In this document: one piece after another, positions 41,625-43,185 of the stretch | Layout: every line of letters begins with the position of its first letter | Position numbering within the stretch: position 1 is the stretch's first letter | NCBI GenBank assembly: GCA_022801715.1 | Contig: JAAWSV010000019.1 | Coordinates: 1 to 43,185 of the forward strand | Reading direction: 5' to 3' | Source: Oscillospiraceae bacterium | GTDB taxonomy: Bacteria; Bacillota; Clostridia; Oscillospirales; Oscillospiraceae | DNA: 43,185 nucleotides | Notes under the pieces: generated by a model | Seen by the model: the letters and a program-made list of their open reading frames with translations, nothing else | Told to the model about the DNA's origin: nothing | Databases searched by the model: none | Translations under genes and position numbers: made by a program

Positions 41625-42509
41625 ATGGAGCTACAGAAAACCGGACAATTCATCTGCATCCTGCGCAAACAGCGGGGCCTGACCCAGCGGGAGCTGGCGG
41701 AGGCCATCGGCGTCACGGACAAGGCGGTAAGCCGCTGGGAGCGGGGCCGGGGCCTGCCGGACGTGTCCCTTTTGTCCCCCTTGGCCGGCGCCCTAGGCAC
41801 CTCCGTCACCGAGCTGCTGGCCGGAGAGCCGCTGAGCGAGGAGGAGCGCACCGCCCGCGGCGACAGCGTTCTGTTGGAGGCCCTGCGCTACACCGGCAGC
41901 ATGGGGCGGAAAACCGCCGCCCTGCTGATCGCGGCAGCCGGTATGTTCCTGCTGCTCCTGCCGCTGTTCACCGCCGGCCGGGCCTTGGGCCTGCGCCTCG
42001 CCGGCGGGGTGCTGCTGGTACTGTCCCTCCTCCTGCTGCGAAGCCGCCGGACCAGCCGCCTCAAGGCCCGCTGGCAGGCACTGGCGGAAAGGCTGGCCCG
42101 CCGCTCCACAGCCCGGGTACTGGCGGCGGTGTTTCTGGCCCTATCCTTGGCGCTGGAGCTGACTCCCTATGGCGCGGTACTGCGCTTCGGCCGTCCGGCG
42201 GAGGATGGCAGCATCGGCTTTTTCCGGGAGACCTACTCCTACTTCAGTCTGCTGCCGGTGGGCTACGGCAACTTCTTCCCCTTCCTCACCGGCCTTCTGA
42301 CAGCGGCCTTGCTGTCCTTGAGCCTGTGGCGGCTCCGCCGGGACAGCCGGCGCATAGGGAGCGCGCTGTTCCTCGGCACGGCACTGGCAGCGGTATTCTC
42401 CCTGCTGCCGCCGGTGCTCTTTGGGGCGGGGTATTTCTCCGCCGCGGGGGTCGGCATCACGGTGTGTCTGCTGTTGTCCTTAGGGGCCGTCATATTGGCC
42501 AATCGGTAG
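41625..42509 (+). CDS. XRE-family helix-turn-helix protein fused to a membrane domain
   Basis: A 294-aa protein. Residues about 8-62 are a Cro/C1-type helix-turn-helix (L-R-K-Q-R-G-L-T-Q-R-E-L-A-E-A-I-G-V, K-A-V-S-R-W-E-R-G-R-G-L-P-D-V). The rest has five or six hydrophobic spans from about 95, with a basic loop R-S-R-R-T-S-R-L-K-A-R. Such HTH-membrane fusions are common in gut clostridia and may sense membrane state. AAAGGAGG precedes the ATG. It is divergent from the YczE-like pair, its most likely target besides itself. Confidence 0.88.
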   Translation: MELQKTGQFICILRKQRGLTQRELAEAIGVTDKAVSRWERGRGLPDVSLLSPLAGALGTSVTELLAGEPLSEEERTARGDSVLLEALRYTGSMGRKTAALLIAAAGMFLLLLPLFTAGRALGLRLAGGVLLVLSLLLLRSRRTSRLKARWQALAERLARRSTARVLAAVFLALSLALELTPYGAVLRFGRPAEDGSIGFFRETYSYFSLLPVGYGNFFPFLTGLLTAALLSLSLWRLRRDSRRIGSALFLGTALAAVFSLLPPVLFGAGYFSAAGVGITVCLLLSLGAVILANR

Positions 42510-42519
42510 GGCAGGCGGG

Positions 42520-42700
42520 TGGTCTATCGAGCCAGCCCGGCAGACGAGGGACGGCGCGCCGGGGTCGTCGCGCCCTACGTGTAGTTTATCGGGGGCGTGA
42601 CAGGCATCGGGGGAGGGGCCGATGAGGACACCGGCCCCTACGGGTGGGTTTGACGGACCATCCCAGTGCGATAGAGCGGGCGCACACTGTGCGCCCCTAC
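42520..42700. repeat. Dispersed repeat, long copy 3
   Basis: A GC-rich intergenic element. Its complement reads through GTAGGGGCGCACAGTGTGCG, a GGGAT segment, GTAGGGGCCGGTG, and AGGGCGCGACGACCCCGGCG. Sub-units GTAGGGGC recur inside it. The palindrome at 42678-42696 matches 6465-6483 exactly, and the outer blocks match 36633-36716. Confidence 0.6.
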
Positions 42701-43060
42701 AACCGGTTTATCAACACCACCAACAGGCACGGCGGCATTTGCGGCACCTCCGCCAGCGAAACAACCTCCAAGTTTCGGGGGCAAGTCGTGGCGAGGCAGG
42801 CAGAGCGGCAGCGGACGCCTATAGCAAGGTCAAAGACGGGGGTGCGATCTCGAGATACCATCCACTAAGCAAGAGCCACCGCCGCCGCGTCCGAAGCACC
42901 AAGCTGAAAATTAAGCACCAGTCTACCGAAGGTGCGCCGCGTCTTGGGGTTCTTAGGGGGTAGCGAATAAGGGCTGTGCTCCCCTTGCGGGGGGGCTAAA
43001 GCCTGCCTGAGCGGACACCTAAGCGCGCTTTTGCCTACTTTTCTCACGCAGAAGAAGGGA
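42701..43060. other. Non-coding region without recognisable gene
   Basis: No ORF with a ribosome binding site, tRNA fold or known ncRNA is seen. One minus-strand frame stays open between 42865 and 43104, but it has no Shine-Dalgarno sequence and crosses a hairpin, so it is not called. The composition suggests decayed repeat or a gene remnant. Confidence 0.4.
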
Positions 43061-43068
43061 AAGGATGT

Positions 43069-43179
43069 GTGAAGGAAAACCGTATAGGTTTCCTTCACGT
43101 TCAATCACCCGCCGCAGCGACAGATTTCGGCATTTCGCCGAAATCTGCTGGGTCAGGGGACTTTTGTCCCCTGACCCAG
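43069..43179. repeat. Three tandem hairpins at the window end
   Basis: Stems are 43069-43078 with 43089-43098 (10 bp), 43121-43131 with 43137-43147 (11 bp), and 43148-43161 with 43166-43179 (14 bp, perfect, TTTT loop). They lie head to tail as in the array 3' of glmS. A terminator role for a gene beyond the window cannot be excluded. Confidence 0.65.
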
Positions 43180-43185
43180 TCGCCC

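Noticed and set aside
42510-43060. Group II intron or tRNA in the right-end non-coding DNA
   Set aside because: No domain V, reverse transcriptase, or cloverleaf with a CCA-compatible end was visible.
42865-43104. 79-codon minus-strand ORF near the right edge
   Set aside because: No Shine-Dalgarno sequence, runs across a hairpin, and has no recognisable similarity.

Overview
The window looks like chromosomal DNA of a GC-rich, low-oxygen clostridium, most likely in the Oscillospiraceae (Flavonifractor/Pseudoflavonifractor-like). This rests on the clostridial S10-spc-alpha ribosomal gene order, a small KOW-domain gene between map and infA, zinc-binding forms of S4, S14, L24 and L36, a glmS ribozyme, AAGGAGG-type ribosome binding sites, and strong C/G third-position bias. 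The genus is an inference; no rRNA or tRNA gene is visible.

Layout. 1-6.1 kb (minus): start of a MerR-type regulator with its own long-spacer promoter, then in transcription order secA, pgeF, a family-5 solute-binding lipoprotein and a small lipoprotein, closed by a strong terminator. 6.1-9.1 kb (plus): intergenic DNA with a dispersed repeat and a possible 42-aa ORF, then an alpha/beta hydrolase - EamA transporter - alpha/beta hydrolase operon. The first hydrolase is preceded by a five-codon leader ORF and two mutually exclusive hairpins, one of which masks its Shine-Dalgarno sequence. 9.1-25.6 kb (minus): one long ribosomal super-operon from rpsJ to rplQ, including secY, adk, map, infA and rpoA. 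It starts from a consensus promoter with a ~280-nt structured leader. Three intercistronic gaps (rpsJ-rplC, rpsN-rpsH, rpoA-rplQ) are unusually long, and the first two are clearly hairpin-rich.

25.7-33.4 kb (minus): AraC regulator, MATE transporter, a Cys-rich small protein overlapping a secreted beta-lactamase-fold serine hydrolase, and glmS with an upstream glmS ribozyme and a downstream run of perfect hairpins. 33.5-34.6 kb (plus): DUF421 and DUF4363 membrane pair. 34.7-36.4 kb (minus): nrdR, an unrecognised 180-aa protein, and an EndoA/MazF toxin-like gene with no adjacent antitoxin. 36.9-38.6 kb (plus): mtnN-luxS, which together detoxify S-adenosylhomocysteine and yield AI-2, then a small membrane protein. 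38.7-40.0 kb (plus): a sigma-70-like factor and a translationally coupled membrane protein, probably its anti-sigma partner. 40.1-41.5 kb (minus): two tandem YczE-family paralogues, divergent from an XRE-type regulator fused to a membrane domain (41.6-42.5 kb). The last 670 bases hold only dispersed repeat and hairpins.

The least explained features are the leader-ORF/alternating-hairpin switch at 6.64-6.72 kb, the S10 leader bounded by 10-bp direct repeats, the hairpin array 3' of glmS, and an Arg/Gly-rich tail on ribosomal protein S3.
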